From positions 2,949,412-3,013,411 of the forward strand of contig NC_090125.1 in NCBI RefSeq assembly GCF_023973825.1: 64,000 nt of DNA, written 5' to 3'. Below the pieces are notes generated by a model. The model was not told where the DNA came from. It saw only the letters and a list, made by a program, of their open reading frames with translations, and ran no database searches. Of this stretch, positions 12,383 through 25,019 are shown piece by piece (position 1 is the stretch's first letter; every line of letters begins with the position of its first letter). A program made the translations under genes and the position numbers. The stretch is from Plasmodium brasilianum. Taxonomy: Eukaryota > Apicomplexa > Aconoidasida > Haemosporida > Plasmodiidae.

Positions 12383-15300
12383 TTAATGATCATACTCTAT
12401 TTCGTTAATGAGGTCGCTAAGTGAGCATTCGGGGATGTGTTTATTTTTATTGTTTACTGTTGAAATTCTAATCTTTGAAAAGTTAGCCAACACTTGAGAA
12501 CCGTTTGTACTTTCTTTTATTGGCCCATCCTCATTACCGATATATTCTTTTTCGTTCCATTGTTTGTTCCATTGTTCGTTCCATTGTTCGTTCCATTGTT
12601 CGTTCCATCGTTCGTTCCATTGTTTGTTCCACTGTTTGTTCCTTTTTTCTTCTATTTTTTCGTCCATTTTTATGTCCATTTTTTCGTCTATTTTTACTTC
12701 CATTTTTTCTTCTATTTTTTCGTCTATTTTTACTTCCATTTTTTCGTCCATTTTATCTTCCAATTTTACGTCCATTTTTTCGCTATTTTTTTCATTTTTC
12801 GTTATGTGAATGTTGTCTGCCAGATCAAGGGAAAAATTTAACTGCTCGTGCTCCTCCTTTTCATCGACATTTGCTAAACCCAAAATTACATTTTCATCAT
12901 CTTGAGATAAACTGTCTAATAAATATAAAACAGAGGAATATTTTCCCACATAATTCTTAATTGACTTTAGGGTATTTTTATATTTTCTTATGACCATATT
13001 AAGTTGTTGCATTTTCGTTAAGTTTTTACTTTCTAAATATATTTTGTCTCTATTTAATAAAAATATATGTTCATTTAAATTATTCACATTATTACTTAAA
13101 GTGTTCAGTTTAGATTTTAAAATTTCTTTTTTTTCTTCTAAACATATATATTTATTTTTTTCATTTACATTTTCTTCTTTTAATTTTATTAGTTCCTTTT
13201 CCAGACTTGCTATTTTTTTTTTTTTTTCCTTTATCTCTTTTTCTTTCATGTTAACAATATTTTGAAACATTACACAAGATTCTTTCGCCATTTGTCTAAG
13301 CGTGGACGTCCACTCGCTCTCAGCAATTAATGTATCGTCCTTTATAGTTGACTCATTTCCTCTATCGCTCTTCCTTCTGCTATAACTGCCGCTATTATTT
13401 CCTATCCAATTGATCTTTTTCAATTCTAGATTGGAGTTGTAGTTCAATATATTGTCTTCTCCTTGTTCATCCACCGTATCAGAGTCAGTAATTATGAAAT
13501 CTTTGTCATTGCCTAACTGTTCCGACTCACTTGTGTATGAAAAATTTAGAAGGTCACTATTTTGAATAAGATCCAAACAAATTGTAAAATTATTTTTATA
13601 AAAATTTAGTTCATTGTTAGAGTTAATATTTGAATAATGATTACAACAAGTGTTTACGTAATGATTGTCTGCTTCGTTCTTTTCTCTCCGTTTCGAATAC
13701 ATATCGTCCTCCTTACTACAGTAATCATCTTTTTTGTTCCTTATCTGTGTTTGTCTTTTTTTCGAATGAGCAGAACAAGTTTTGTCACTTAGAATTTTTT
13801 TTTTATTCATATGTGTATTACTGACCTTCCTTATCTTGTTTAGTTCTGGTTCTTGAGCATTGGTTGAAGAATTTGTTTGTTTATTTTTTTTTTTTTTTCT
13901 TTTTCTACTCCACTAGATTTGTCCTTGATTTGAACAATGTCATTCGTGTTATTATTTAACTCGGAATAATCGTAATCATCATGTATGTTCACCCTTTGAT
14001 AACTTGTTTTGTCGAAGCTTTTCGATCCTTTTTTTTGGCTGATTGCAGTAATTTCAATCCACACACTTTTTATATCATCTTGATTGTTCATATTTTTTAT
14101 ATCACCTTGATTGTTCATATTTTTTATATCACCTTGATTGTTCACTAACGAATTTGTTAACTCTGCTGCTAACAATTTTACCAGCTTTTTCCATTTCTTT
14201 TCCCTAGCTTTATATATTTTTAAATTATCATCTACTTGTCTAAATTTCTGGATGGTAATTTTATATTTGGTACTTTCATTTTCATAGTAAGAATTAGTTA
14301 ACAAGCGTATTTTTTTTTTTTCCTTTTTGTATTCTTCCTTCATTTGAGTATATTTATCTTTATACACTTCCATGTTCAATTTAGCAAGTCCTAACATTTT
14401 TCGTAAATTATATTTTTCTGACAAGTAAATATTTTCCTTATTTTTACAACAAATATCAAACATTTGTTTCTGTTCTTTTGCCATTTGTTCGTTCTTTGAA
14501 ACATATTCATTTAACATCTTCTTCATTTTGTAAATGTACTCGCATGCCTCTTGTATAATATTTCTGTATTTGTAAATATCCCCTAAAATTTGCCAAAAAA
14601 TATGCGTCAGTTCGTTTTTTAAGTTTTTTTGAAAGTCTCTCCTACTAGTGTTGCTTTGGTTAAGTTGACTGAGTTTGTCATTTGTTCCTGCTTTTGTATG
14701 AAGGTCTACTTTATTCAAGAGACAACATGAGTGTTTGTGTGTTGAACATATTTCTCCATTAACTCTGGTTATAGGCTTCATTTCTTTTTTTATGTAAAAA
14801 CCCGATTGCTCATTGTTAGTTAGGAAACTACTATATTTATTATTTTCCTCTGCGTTATAATAGTATGATAATAGGTTACTAGGACTACGATAAAGGGAAT
14901 CATTATTTTCGAAAATAGTTAAGTTATTCTCATTGTCACATCTACCTAGCTTTTTTAAAAGATACATTAACTGTGCATCCCTTTCATCTTCCTTTTTCTC
15001 CTCAAAGGAGTTCAGATAGAATTGTGGAAACCATATAATAAAAGGAGGATCAATGGGATCTCTTTGTGGATCATCTATTTTTTGAATTTGCGTAAAATTA
15101 GGAAATTTTCTGGAAATGTTGCTACTACAGATGTTGTCACTGCCACTGTTGTTGTAGTTGCTAATATAGCCGCTAATCTGTGCATACTTTCGGCGCAAAT
15201 TTTGTAGAGCACCTTTCCATATTTCTATATGTTCTAACTTTTTTTTATAGTATTCATTAATAAGTAGTAATTTTTTGTTCTTTTCTTCTAACTTTTCTAT

Positions 15301-18300
15301 CTTTTCTTCTACTTGTATTGCTTTTTCGAATTTTTTTATTTCGTTGCTGGGGATTTCATCAGACAAGTTATTTACACGCCCTTTGTTGTTCTTATGCTCC
15401 AGATATTTTTCAACATTTTCCTTATTTATCAGTTCCTCTTCTTCCATCAATTCCTTTTTTTCTATAAGTTCCTCTTTTTCCATCAGTTCCTTTTTTTCTC
15501 TTTCGTTTTTCATATAATCTGCTATAAAAACATTTCTTTCCTTTTGTATTTTCAAAAGTTCATTTTTGGTTTTTTCTAAATTCAATAAGGAGACTACATA
15601 AACTATTAAACAAACTAGTGAACTCTTGTCTAAAATATTTGTAATTTCCTCATCCGCCATACTATCAGTTTTTTTGCTTCGAATTAAGGCATAAACCTTA
15701 TTTTGAATTTTTTCTATATAAGCAAGATTTTTAAGCAAACCTTCCTTTCTACTTCCACATTGCACACTTTTTTGCATAGTATTCCCTTTCTCATTTCCCG
15801 TTAAATTCCCTATGTCACTTCCCGCCTTACTTTCAATCCATTCCACCATTTGACTAGAAACTTCACTGCTCCATTTTCTGTGATTAAATTTTTCTTCGTT
15901 TTGTAACGAGATATCATTTAGCATTGACCTTATATTGAAGATTTCCTTTTTTATATATTCATTGTTTAAAGCGTGTTCCCTATTATTTTCATTTAATACA
16001 TATTTTATTTTTTCAATAGAAGCTTGAATATGTTTGTTCATGTTGTGATTGTTATTGCATAATTGCGTTTCTTTTGTTCTATTTATAATATTTGCTTCCA
16101 CGACTGTGTTTGGATGAATAGTTGTTTTATCCTCTACATTTATTTCTTCCTCTATTTTACTGATTTGACATGGTTTGTCCTGCTCGTATATAGATTTGAA
16201 ATTTAAGAAGGTTTTCTTTTTTGGCATATCATTATTGTAGTTTTCTTCTTTTATTATATATCCATGTTGTTTTGTATTACTCAGCTGTTTTGTATTACTC
16301 AGCTGTTCTGTATTACTCAGCTGTTCTGTATTACTCAGCTGTTCTGTATTGCTCAGCTGTTCTGTATTGCTCAGCTGTTCTGTATTGCTCAGCTGTTCTG
16401 TATTGTTCAGCTGTTCTGTATTGCTCAGATGTTCACTATGTTTGTTATAGGACAAGATATTAACATCTTCGGCGCTTCCAAAGGTAGATTCTTTTCTATC
16501 TAGATTATAGATTGACTCCTCTGATTGTAACCATTGTGTACACCTTTTGATCTTTATATTATCACGCTCATTATACATGCTGGAATTTTTATTTTCACAA
16601 TTTAGGATGTCTAAATTTAGTAATAAATCTTCTTCTATATGATTTAACTTTACTTCAAAATTTTTTCTGACCGTGATAATATTTTCTAAATATTGTTGTT
16701 TTAAATAAAATATATCTGTTTCGTATTTGTCCTTAAGTGTTGTTAATTCTTTGTTGTGTAGTTCATTAATGTTATTGATCTCTTTTTCGTGCACCTTTTT
16801 TGTTAATTGTACCTCTTCTTTTTTTAAATATAATTCCTTTTTATACATTTTTATTTGCGTTTTTAAAAAGTAAATAAGTGAATCTCCTTTTATTTTTTGA
16901 CGTTCATTATTCCAGATGAATTCTAAATTTTTATCGCTCTCATCATTCAGTAAAAAATTTGATATACTATCTTCACACGTTTGTGTGGATGCATCTACTT
17001 TTGGATTTGTACCATTCAGATTAATCTCCTTATCATCCTTATGTATGTTGTTCTTCTTAACTTCATTCGTAAATTTATGCAAAGTTAAATGAGGAACAGA
17101 TAAATTTTTTTTCTCATAATCATTTATATCATTTGGTTGATCATAACTCTCATCTTTGTTCATATTAAAATATTTAAAAAAAATACTGCTTGGGGTTGTA
17201 CAAACTTCGCTTAAATTGTTTGAGATGCTTTTTTTCTTCATTTCTAAATTATAATTATTATTTTTAGATAAACAGAGCATATCTCTGTGTGATGGTATGC
17301 AGTTGCTTTTATCAGTCGTACTGTTGTTACTTTTGCTATGTTCGCTGATCATGTAGCGACTACTTCCGCTGTGGCTTCTGTAGAGAGGCGTGTTACGAAA
17401 ATGGGACGGGATATCTTGCACATAATTAGAACTGCGTACTGTACTTACGTCATTATTGCTGTTACTCTTGCTGTTACTATTGATGTTACTCTTGCTGTTA
17501 CTATTGATGTTACTCTTGCTGTTACTATTGATGTTACTCTTGCTGTTACTATTGATGTTACTATTACTATTATTATTACTACTATTGTTATTACTACTAT
17601 TGCTATTACTACTATTGCTATTACTACTATTGCTATTACTACTATTACTATTACTACTATTACTTTTACTACTATTACTATTACTACTACTATTTTTTGT
17701 GCGATTTAGGCTAATGCCCTGGTCATTTCTTACACGTAAATATTTTGCCTTTGTATTACCATCTTGGTCTGCTAGCTGCAAATCATTAAGTTGTCGTCTA
17801 AAGTTATGTTCGCAGTTATTTATGCACCATTCAGAATTATCGTCGTGGTTATAAAAATCTGTTGTAATGTGTTCACCCGTTGAACAAGAATTATTCGTTA
17901 ATTTGTTTATTTTTAAAGAATCGATTTTTCCTTGTTCATCTATTTTTATTACATTTTTTGTATTGATAAATGAGTTGGATATTTTTTCAAAAATATTTTC
18001 ATCAAATTGCACACTACCTGCTTTCACTAAACATGTTAAGGGATCTTCACTTGACATAAAATCCGTCAACTTTTGGTCAATTGGATAAGTTAGAATAAAA
18101 TCACATTCATGATGTTCAACTAGAGAATATAAAAAATATAATATTATTAATGACTGGTAACATTCTTTAAAATTATCTGTCGCTATTTGTTCATAATTAA
18201 TAAAACTTTTATCAATATTTACACAACTTAGCACATTATTTATGATATTCCAATTTTTCTTTTTCTTTTTATCTGTTAAAGGGTTTATGTGAATACACCC

Positions 18301-18456
18301 CTTGTACTTTTTCATTACATGGGGCCATATACACTCAAATAATTGTAAGTAAATATCTCCATATTTCAAGCTCTTAAAGTCGAAATTTGTTCTCTTCAGC
18401 AGTTTTTCTACCCATACCGTCAGTTCTGCTTTTCCCACTTTGATTTCTTTTTGCAT
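12383..18456 (-). CDS. EB1-like calponin-homology domain, coiled-coil protein; frame broken at a poly-A run
   Basis: Large protein (about 2,000 residues) with an N-terminal calponin-homology fold of the EB1/microtubule-binding kind. It reads AELTVWVEKLL, then KYGDIYLQLFECIWP, NWNIINNVLSCVNI and FKECYQSLIILYFL, the helices of an EB1 CH domain in order. The rest is low complexity (Asn/Ser runs near 17455-17690) and coiled coil (16560-16900, 15230-15550, 14150-14500, 13030-13250). In-frame repeats encode NTEQLS (16265-16430) and KIDEKMEEK and EQWN units (12550-12790). The first frame stops at 13840, but in the next frame coding continues across a 15-T run (13884-13898), through 13839-13811 and down to 12383, so I treat both as one gene with one base missing. 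I prefer the start at 18456 (MQKEIKVGK) because the 44 residues upstream (from 18588) look like translated TA-rich leader. Probable microtubule or spindle association; function inferred from the domain only. Confidence 0.75.
16265..16430 (-). repeat. 18-bp in-frame tandem repeat (NTEQLS)
   Basis: About nine copies of an 18-bp unit within the CH-domain gene, encoding Asn-Thr-Glu/Lys-Gln-Leu-Ser. Copies at the higher-coordinate end have Asn-Asn and His variants. Confidence 0.9.
17455..17690 (-). repeat. Ser/Asn-coding triplet array in the CH-domain gene
   Basis: Run of GTTACT/GTTATT and ATTACT triplets on the plus strand, encoding Ser-Asn repeats on the coding strand. It lies just after the CH domain. 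Confidence 0.9.
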
Positions 18457-20433
18457 TATTGGGAAGGTCTCTACTCGCTCTAGTATTCGCGAGGGGGTGT
18501 ATGCATGAGCATACGTATTTGTATTCATGTATGTGTATATGTATTTACATGTACATGCATACACCCACTTGGCCAACGTCAAATTCACAAGAATGAACTT
18601 TTTAACGTGTAGAAGGAGGAAAGATGGGAAAAATAGAAAGATTGTATAACCAAATGAACTGAATAAGCAATTCTTACTTTTTATAGTATATCATGAAAAA
18701 TTGTCTTTTTTCAAATGAAATGTAAAAATTAATATACAAAAAAAAAAAAAAAAAAAAAAAAAAGAAACGTGGAATAATAATACAGAAAAAGTGTTACATT
18801 TTCTAAAAATGGTTAAATTATTAAAATAAAAAAAAGAATTATTTTGCAAGTTACTGGAAAAAATATTCATATATGATTAGAATGTTTCTCATGCCGCATT
18901 TTTTTTTTTTTTTTTTTTTTTATTTGGAGAACCTATAAGGCTAGAATAATACATCAACAAAAATTACAAAAGCGAAAGCAAATGCAAAAAAAAAAAAAAA
19001 TTATTTAAAAATACAAAATTATTTGCAAATATTTATACACACACTAAAATATAATAAATGTATGCATTTTTTTGTAGTAACAAAATGCTACACGTACATG
19101 TGCAGCTATATCTTATTTGATGCCTTTTCCCTTAATTTTTTTTGCAATATTGTTTTTTTTTCCCTTTCGAACGTGGATTTTGTGTATGCACAACTATTTT
19201 AAAAATTTCTTTCTTCTTTTTTTTTTTTTTCTTTCTTTGTTATTTTGTGGGCCATTTTGTTTTTACTTTTTGTTGTTTTTTACTTTGCTTTTTTTTGTGC
19301 ACTAATGTGTTTAATTTGTTTGTTAAGTCTATCTCTTTTGCAGTAGTAAGCTGCAAAAGTTAAAGATTTTACGAAAATAGTTGTCTACTTGTACATTTAA
19401 AAATAAATTATTTCTTCTCTGTCGTCACACATACATACAAACATACATACATAAATATATATACATAAATACATATATAAACACATATATAATATATATA
19501 TAAGTCCTTGTTTTACTTCCTTACAAGGGGTAATACATAAAAAAAAAAAAAAAAAAAAAAGTGCACTACTAGTGAACTATAAAAATGTTATTATTCTTTG
19601 CAAGCCTACTGAAATAGAGTCATTTTACGCTAACCCATTTTTTTTTTTTTTTTTTTTTTTTATTTTACTGATAATAATAGTTATATAATCGTGCGAGAAA
19701 AAAGGTTACTTATGCGAATATTTTCTGATACGTTAAAAAGCACCAAAAATATTTGAAGATCATTCAAACAACTTCAACTTTTAATATGTATATGCGTACA
19801 TGTACATGTGTATACACATATAATATTAGCTATATATACATACTTAAACGTTTTGAAAGCTGTAACCTCATATAATTATCCATGAATGGATCTACTCCCA
19901 TTCAACCTATACTTGTAAAAGTGGTTTATGACGAATGCTGCATTTAAACACAAGCCGATTTATAACTTATGGAAAAAATATTTTTTTATAAAAATAAAAG
20001 AACAAAGGGTATGCAAGGGAAGTCATAAAAATGCTCTATTTATATGTTAGACTTTGAAAAATGTTCAAATACAACACATTGTCATTTAAAATGTTTGATG
20101 ATATTTTGATTGAAAATGAGAAAAAAAATAAAAATAATAAAAAAATAAAATATGAAACATCAAATGTGGAATATAATTAAATAAAATATGACAATACAGA
20201 TGAACGACGGGATAAAATATTGGTTTTATAAAAAGTTATAAATATTGAACAGACGATAATTTATTCTAGCAATGAACCATAATACGCGAAAAATACCAAG
20301 CGATTTGTTCATTTCGTTTTAATATGCACAAAATTTTATAAAAGCTTTTTTTTCTTTTTTTCTTCTAATTTTATGTGGTTAAATGAACTCCTTGGTTGAA
20401 ACCCTAACCATTTTTATGCACAACGTGAATAAC

Positions 20434-20471
<38 letters not shown>

Positions 20472-21944
20472 TAGGCTTTAAAATTTACTGCGTAAGAGAT
20501 AAAACATATTTATGTTTTAAAAATGCATGAACGAAGAAACTTTCTGAGCTATTAACCATTTTGAGTAATCATACATAGCAACGAAATAATATTAATTTTC
20601 CATTTTAAAAAAGGGAAAGAGATATATAATAGTGACATCCTAAAATTGTTCTAAATTCATAAAGCATGAGAGTTTGCATGTATTAAGACATTGTTTTTCA
20701 CTAAAATGTATGAAGGTAAAAATAGTTTTTCCTTCTTACAGAAAAATTATTTTATATACAAAACGTGAATATATACTTTCACTTCATTCTGTTTATTTAC
20801 AAAGAGTAATCGGTAATTTGAAGTACCGTTCGAGGACGATTTTAAGTCGTAATAAAAATTTCGTACGTGCGCACTCGCATACAAATATATGCACTTATAT
20901 ACACACATATATACCCACATACATACACATATATACCCACATACATACACATTTATACCCACATACATACACATATATACCCACATACATACACATATAT
21001 ACCCACATACATACACATATATATCCCCATACACACATATATATGTACATATGCACATGTATATATATCTTATAAATATATTTGCAAATAAATTAACCCT
21101 ATAAATTTTTAAAGGTATAAAATGTGTGGTTATAAAAAAAAAAAAAAAAAAAAATCAAAATAACAGACATATGGTAAAAAAAAAAGTAATAATGGTTAAA
21201 AAAAAATAAATGGGTAAACGATCAAATTAAACATAAGTGAAATATTGCATACACTCATATTCTCATATGTATAAATGTGTACACATAGTGCATACATGCG
21301 ATTTATATATATCATCGTGACAGCGAGTACGCAAGTGAAAAAGGGATAAAATTTCACAAAAAACATGAACCCAAATTATATACCAAACTTAAAATTCCAA
21401 TTGAAGCATTAAAAAAAGGTAAGAAGTAAATGTATGTATAATTATTAATAATATATAATAATTATTTACTTTTTTGTAATAATTATTGATCTTAATAGGG
21501 GGGAAAGAAAGCAAAATTGAAAAGCCCCCCAAAATTATATAATAGAGTAAAATTTGATAATGTACACCTTTTTACTCGAATGATATTTTAATTGTAGTTG
21601 ATAAATATATGCGTAAAAAATGTAAAAATATAAACGCCAAAAAAAAAAAAAAAAAAAAAAAAAAGTTATAACGTATATTTTGTAGTATGTACTTAGGAAA
21701 AAAGGAAAAAAGGGGAAAAATAAGAAAATAAGGGAAAAGGGGAAAAATTGAAAAAGAAAAAATAACTAAATAACGAAATAACAAATAACAAAATAACAAA
21801 TAACGAAATAACTAAATAACGAAATAACTAAATAACGAAATAACGAAATAACGAAATAACGAAATAACTAAATAACTAAATAACTAAATAACAAATAACG
21901 AAATAGCGCAAAACGGAAAAAAGTATGTATAAGAAAAAAAAAAG
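18457..21944. other. Divergent intergenic region, CH-domain gene and acyltransferase
   Basis: About 3.5 kb between divergently transcribed genes, so it must hold both promoters. It contains many poly-A/T runs (18740-18763, 18899-18920, 19541-19560, 19641-19662, 21643-21664), a 20-bp tandem array (20899-21030) and a run of (a)ataacgaaataacta units at 21770-21900 immediately upstream of the acyltransferase. I see no protein-like frame and no RNA gene I can name. Confidence 0.7.
20899..21030. repeat. 20-bp tandem repeat (acacatatatacccacatac)
   Basis: Six to seven copies of a 20-bp unit built from acatacacatatataccc. Intergenic, with an open frame on both strands because the unit lacks stops in some frames. 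Confidence 0.85.
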
Positions 21945-23186
21945 ATGGAAAAGTATCGAGAATTTTCTGATGCTTCCACAGGAATAAATCCATTTTTACC
22001 TGTATGGGTTAATAAGAAATTAAGTTTACACGAGAAATTATTAAAGTTACTATTAGTCCCATTAGTAATATGTCGATTGTGCTTCCTGTGTTTGACGTTA
22101 ATATTTATGTTTTTTTTAAATAGCATATTATGGTTGCTAATATTTCAATGTATAAAAGAATTTTTTTATCAAATAATTCAGGCAATTTACTGTAGATTAT
22201 TGTTATTCTATTTAGGTTTCATATATTTAGATGAACAATATGCTAATTACAAAAGAGTAAAAATAAAATGTAATAAACAGAAAATACCATTTGCATATGA
22301 TGACTATGGCCATATATTTTTATCCAATTTTACATCTTTTGTTGATGTGTTATATTTGGCATTTAGATTAAACCCCTTATTTATGATTATAAATAAAAAT
22401 GGGAGTTTATCTCCTGTTTTCTTTTTTGATTTGATAAAATTATCCTTACAGTTTTCTATACCTAACAAGAAAGGACTATTTAAAAATATTGAAGAAGTAC
22501 ACATCTATGCAAAGAATAAAAAAATTCGTAGTATTGTAATATTTCCAGAATCAATGAAAAGTAATGGATCATGTATCCTTTTATGGAAAAATGAAATATT
22601 TACGAATTCGGAGTATGTCTTGAGAAATAAATGTAATATAATAACGTTTATATATGAAATTAATATAATTAATAAAAAACTAAATCAATTATATACTGCT
22701 CCACATACTGTTTTTCATCCATTCATACATATAACTCTTTTATGTTTTAATATTTACAACAAAATTAAAATTGTCTGGTTAAGTGAAAAAGATATTTCAT
22801 GTGCTTTAAAAGTAGTTGAATTGACAAATAATGATGAGTTGGTACATTATTTAAGAAATCTAATGGGGCAGATGAAACCGACAGGAGGTACTTTAGTTAA
22901 TGTAAAATCAGAATTGCTGGAAAAATTTGTGAATTACTGGAATATGACAAGAAAAAGAGTATATTTATAAAATATATATATATATATATATGTAACATAT
23001 ACAAGGTAGTCAATGCTAAGACGCACTATTTGTTAATAGTTTTAAGCAAAGAGGATCAAGAAATTTTTTTTCTCTTTTTTTATGAAGTTTCAAAGGCTAG
23101 ATATAGCTCACGCAGCTAACTCAGTGTTTCCAGGAACAAATAAGGAAGAAAGTGTACTAAGGAGTAGAAGTAGATTAAAAAGATGA
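21945..23186 (+). CDS. Divergent membrane acyltransferase (LPLAT/AUP1-like), two exons
   Basis: Predicted exons 21945-22958 and 23088-23186, about 370 residues. Two hydrophobic segments (about residues 35-90) are followed by an acyltransferase core. A SNFTSFVD segment stands where the family has NHxSxxD, and FPESMKSNG matches the FPEGTxSNG block that binds glycerophosphate. The catalytic His of the HxxxxD motif is Phe here, so activity is doubtful or the mechanism differs. If read without splicing, the frame stops at 22970. I prefer a GTATAT donor at 22959 and an acceptor after 23087, which follows a long T-rich tract. They join in phase 0 to a non-repetitive, basic C-terminus (starts FQRLDIAHAAN, ends RSRSRLKR). 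The family resembles lysophosphatidic acid or lysophosphatidylcholine acyltransferases and AUP1. Lipid substrate unknown; ER membrane is the likely site. Confidence 0.7.
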
Positions 23187-24730
23187 AATACAGTGCTACA
23201 TGATATATAGTACGAATTTATAAGGTGAAGCATTTGCAAAGAGTGAAAATGAAGAATTTGTAAAAAAAAAAAAAAAAAAATATAGAAAAATGTAGCATAA
23301 CAAAACAAATATACCGTTTTATTGATATAAAAGTTTTTCCATCTTGAATGAATACAATATTTGTGAAAGTATGTAAAGGAAAAATTTTAATCCAAAGAAT
23401 GCTTTTATAATTTTTCCCCATTGATCTTTTTTTTTTTTTTTTTTCTCTTAAAAATACAACACCTAATAGGAAAAATATGTTTGGCTTCATATAAAAATAC
23501 ATTATATATAGGAGTATGCATTTTACTACATAAAAGTATGTGCTTGTTTGTACATATAGATAAGTTCATGTACATCTATATACGTATATATGTACAAATA
23601 GAGTAATTTGTGCCACCACGCTCAACCGATAATTAAGGAAAGAATTAACATATTCTTATTTTGTATTGTGCACACATTTACTATTTTTCTTTAAATATCA
23701 CTAAAGGAAAAATAAATTTTTATAGCTTCTATACACAGAACATCTCATTAATTGGGTATATATACATATATTTATATATATATATATACATACATATGTG
23801 TGAACGTATTTATACGTAGATATGCGTGTATTTACGCACGTATTCATTTATTTCCTTTTTGTTCGTTTGTGATATCAAGAGCAAAAAACATTAACTATAA
23901 ATGTTTACACCTTTCAAATTATCTTCTTGAATCTATTTATTTATAGCTGCAAAAATATATTTTTTTTTTTTTTTAATTATGCTCCTTTTTGAATTTGTTG
24001 ATTTTGTTCGAACAAAAATAACATTATTTTAATTCTACATATAATTATTTTACAAAAGCAAGGAATATATATATTTAATATTTCTTAATAAACTTATAAA
24101 CAAAAAACAGGTATAAAGGCGCTGGTGATACATTAACAAAGTGGCATTTATAATTGAGCATATATATGTGAAGTAACTACAGTTATTAAAATGAGGACTA
24201 TTGTTTTTATGGATGTTTATTTTGTTTTATGGTATAGAGCAAATACAAATGTAACAAGATAACTACTGAAATGTGCTTAAATTGCGTAAAAGAAAAATTG
24301 CTGATGATGACAGCATGCATGTATGCGTGTGTGTATATATGTATGTGCGAATGTAGACATAAGTACATTTATGGTGTAGTAAGCTTATGTGAGAATTAGT
24401 TCAATCTAGGTTAATAATATTTTTGAAGAGTACAATTTTTATTTCTTTAAAAAAATTATAAATTTTTGCAATGAAGATTCAGTTGAATTAAAAAATACGT
24501 GCGCACACTTTTTTGTTTTTTCTTTTTTTATTTTCCATGAATATAAGACATAATGTTAACTGTATATAATTTTCATTTAATTATAACAACATAAATTGCC
24601 TGTCATAAGAATATAGTACAATAATTTTTTTTTTTTTTTTTTGTATTTCTTTTACTTTTTCTTTTTTCCCCCTATTTCTGGAAAAATATTTTATAGAATA
24701 AAATTTCACATAATATAATTAAAAGGGATA
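23187..24730. other. Intergenic region, acyltransferase to Cys-rich gene
   Basis: About 1.5 kb of AT-rich sequence with poly-A/T runs (23264-23280, 23428-23444, 24628-24642) and a TA tract near 23770. No supported gene. Confidence 0.7.
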
Positions 24731-24985
24731 ATGAAGAGAGTTATTATTTTTGTATTAGCTACAATATTTTGCGTCATTCGTCATCATGTAGGACACTGTC
24801 AAATGTGCACAACTGATATATGCGAAAAATGCTGCCACCCAACACAAAATGGTTAAGAAATATATAATGCTGTTTGCTATAATTAATACTACTATGATTA
24901 CAATCACAATCACTATCACTATCACTATCACTATCACTATCACTATCACAATCACTATCACTATCACTATCACTATCACTGTCAA

Positions 24986-25019
<34 letters not shown>

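Noticed and set aside
18457..18588. Extending the CH-domain protein to the ATG at 18588
   Set aside because: The extra 44 residues (Tyr/Thr/Ala repeats) look like translated TA-rich leader; the conserved domain starts just after the ATG at 18456.
20674..21104. Overlapping frames of 70-130 residues on both strands
   Set aside because: They come from the 20-bp acacatatatacccacatac array and its flanks.
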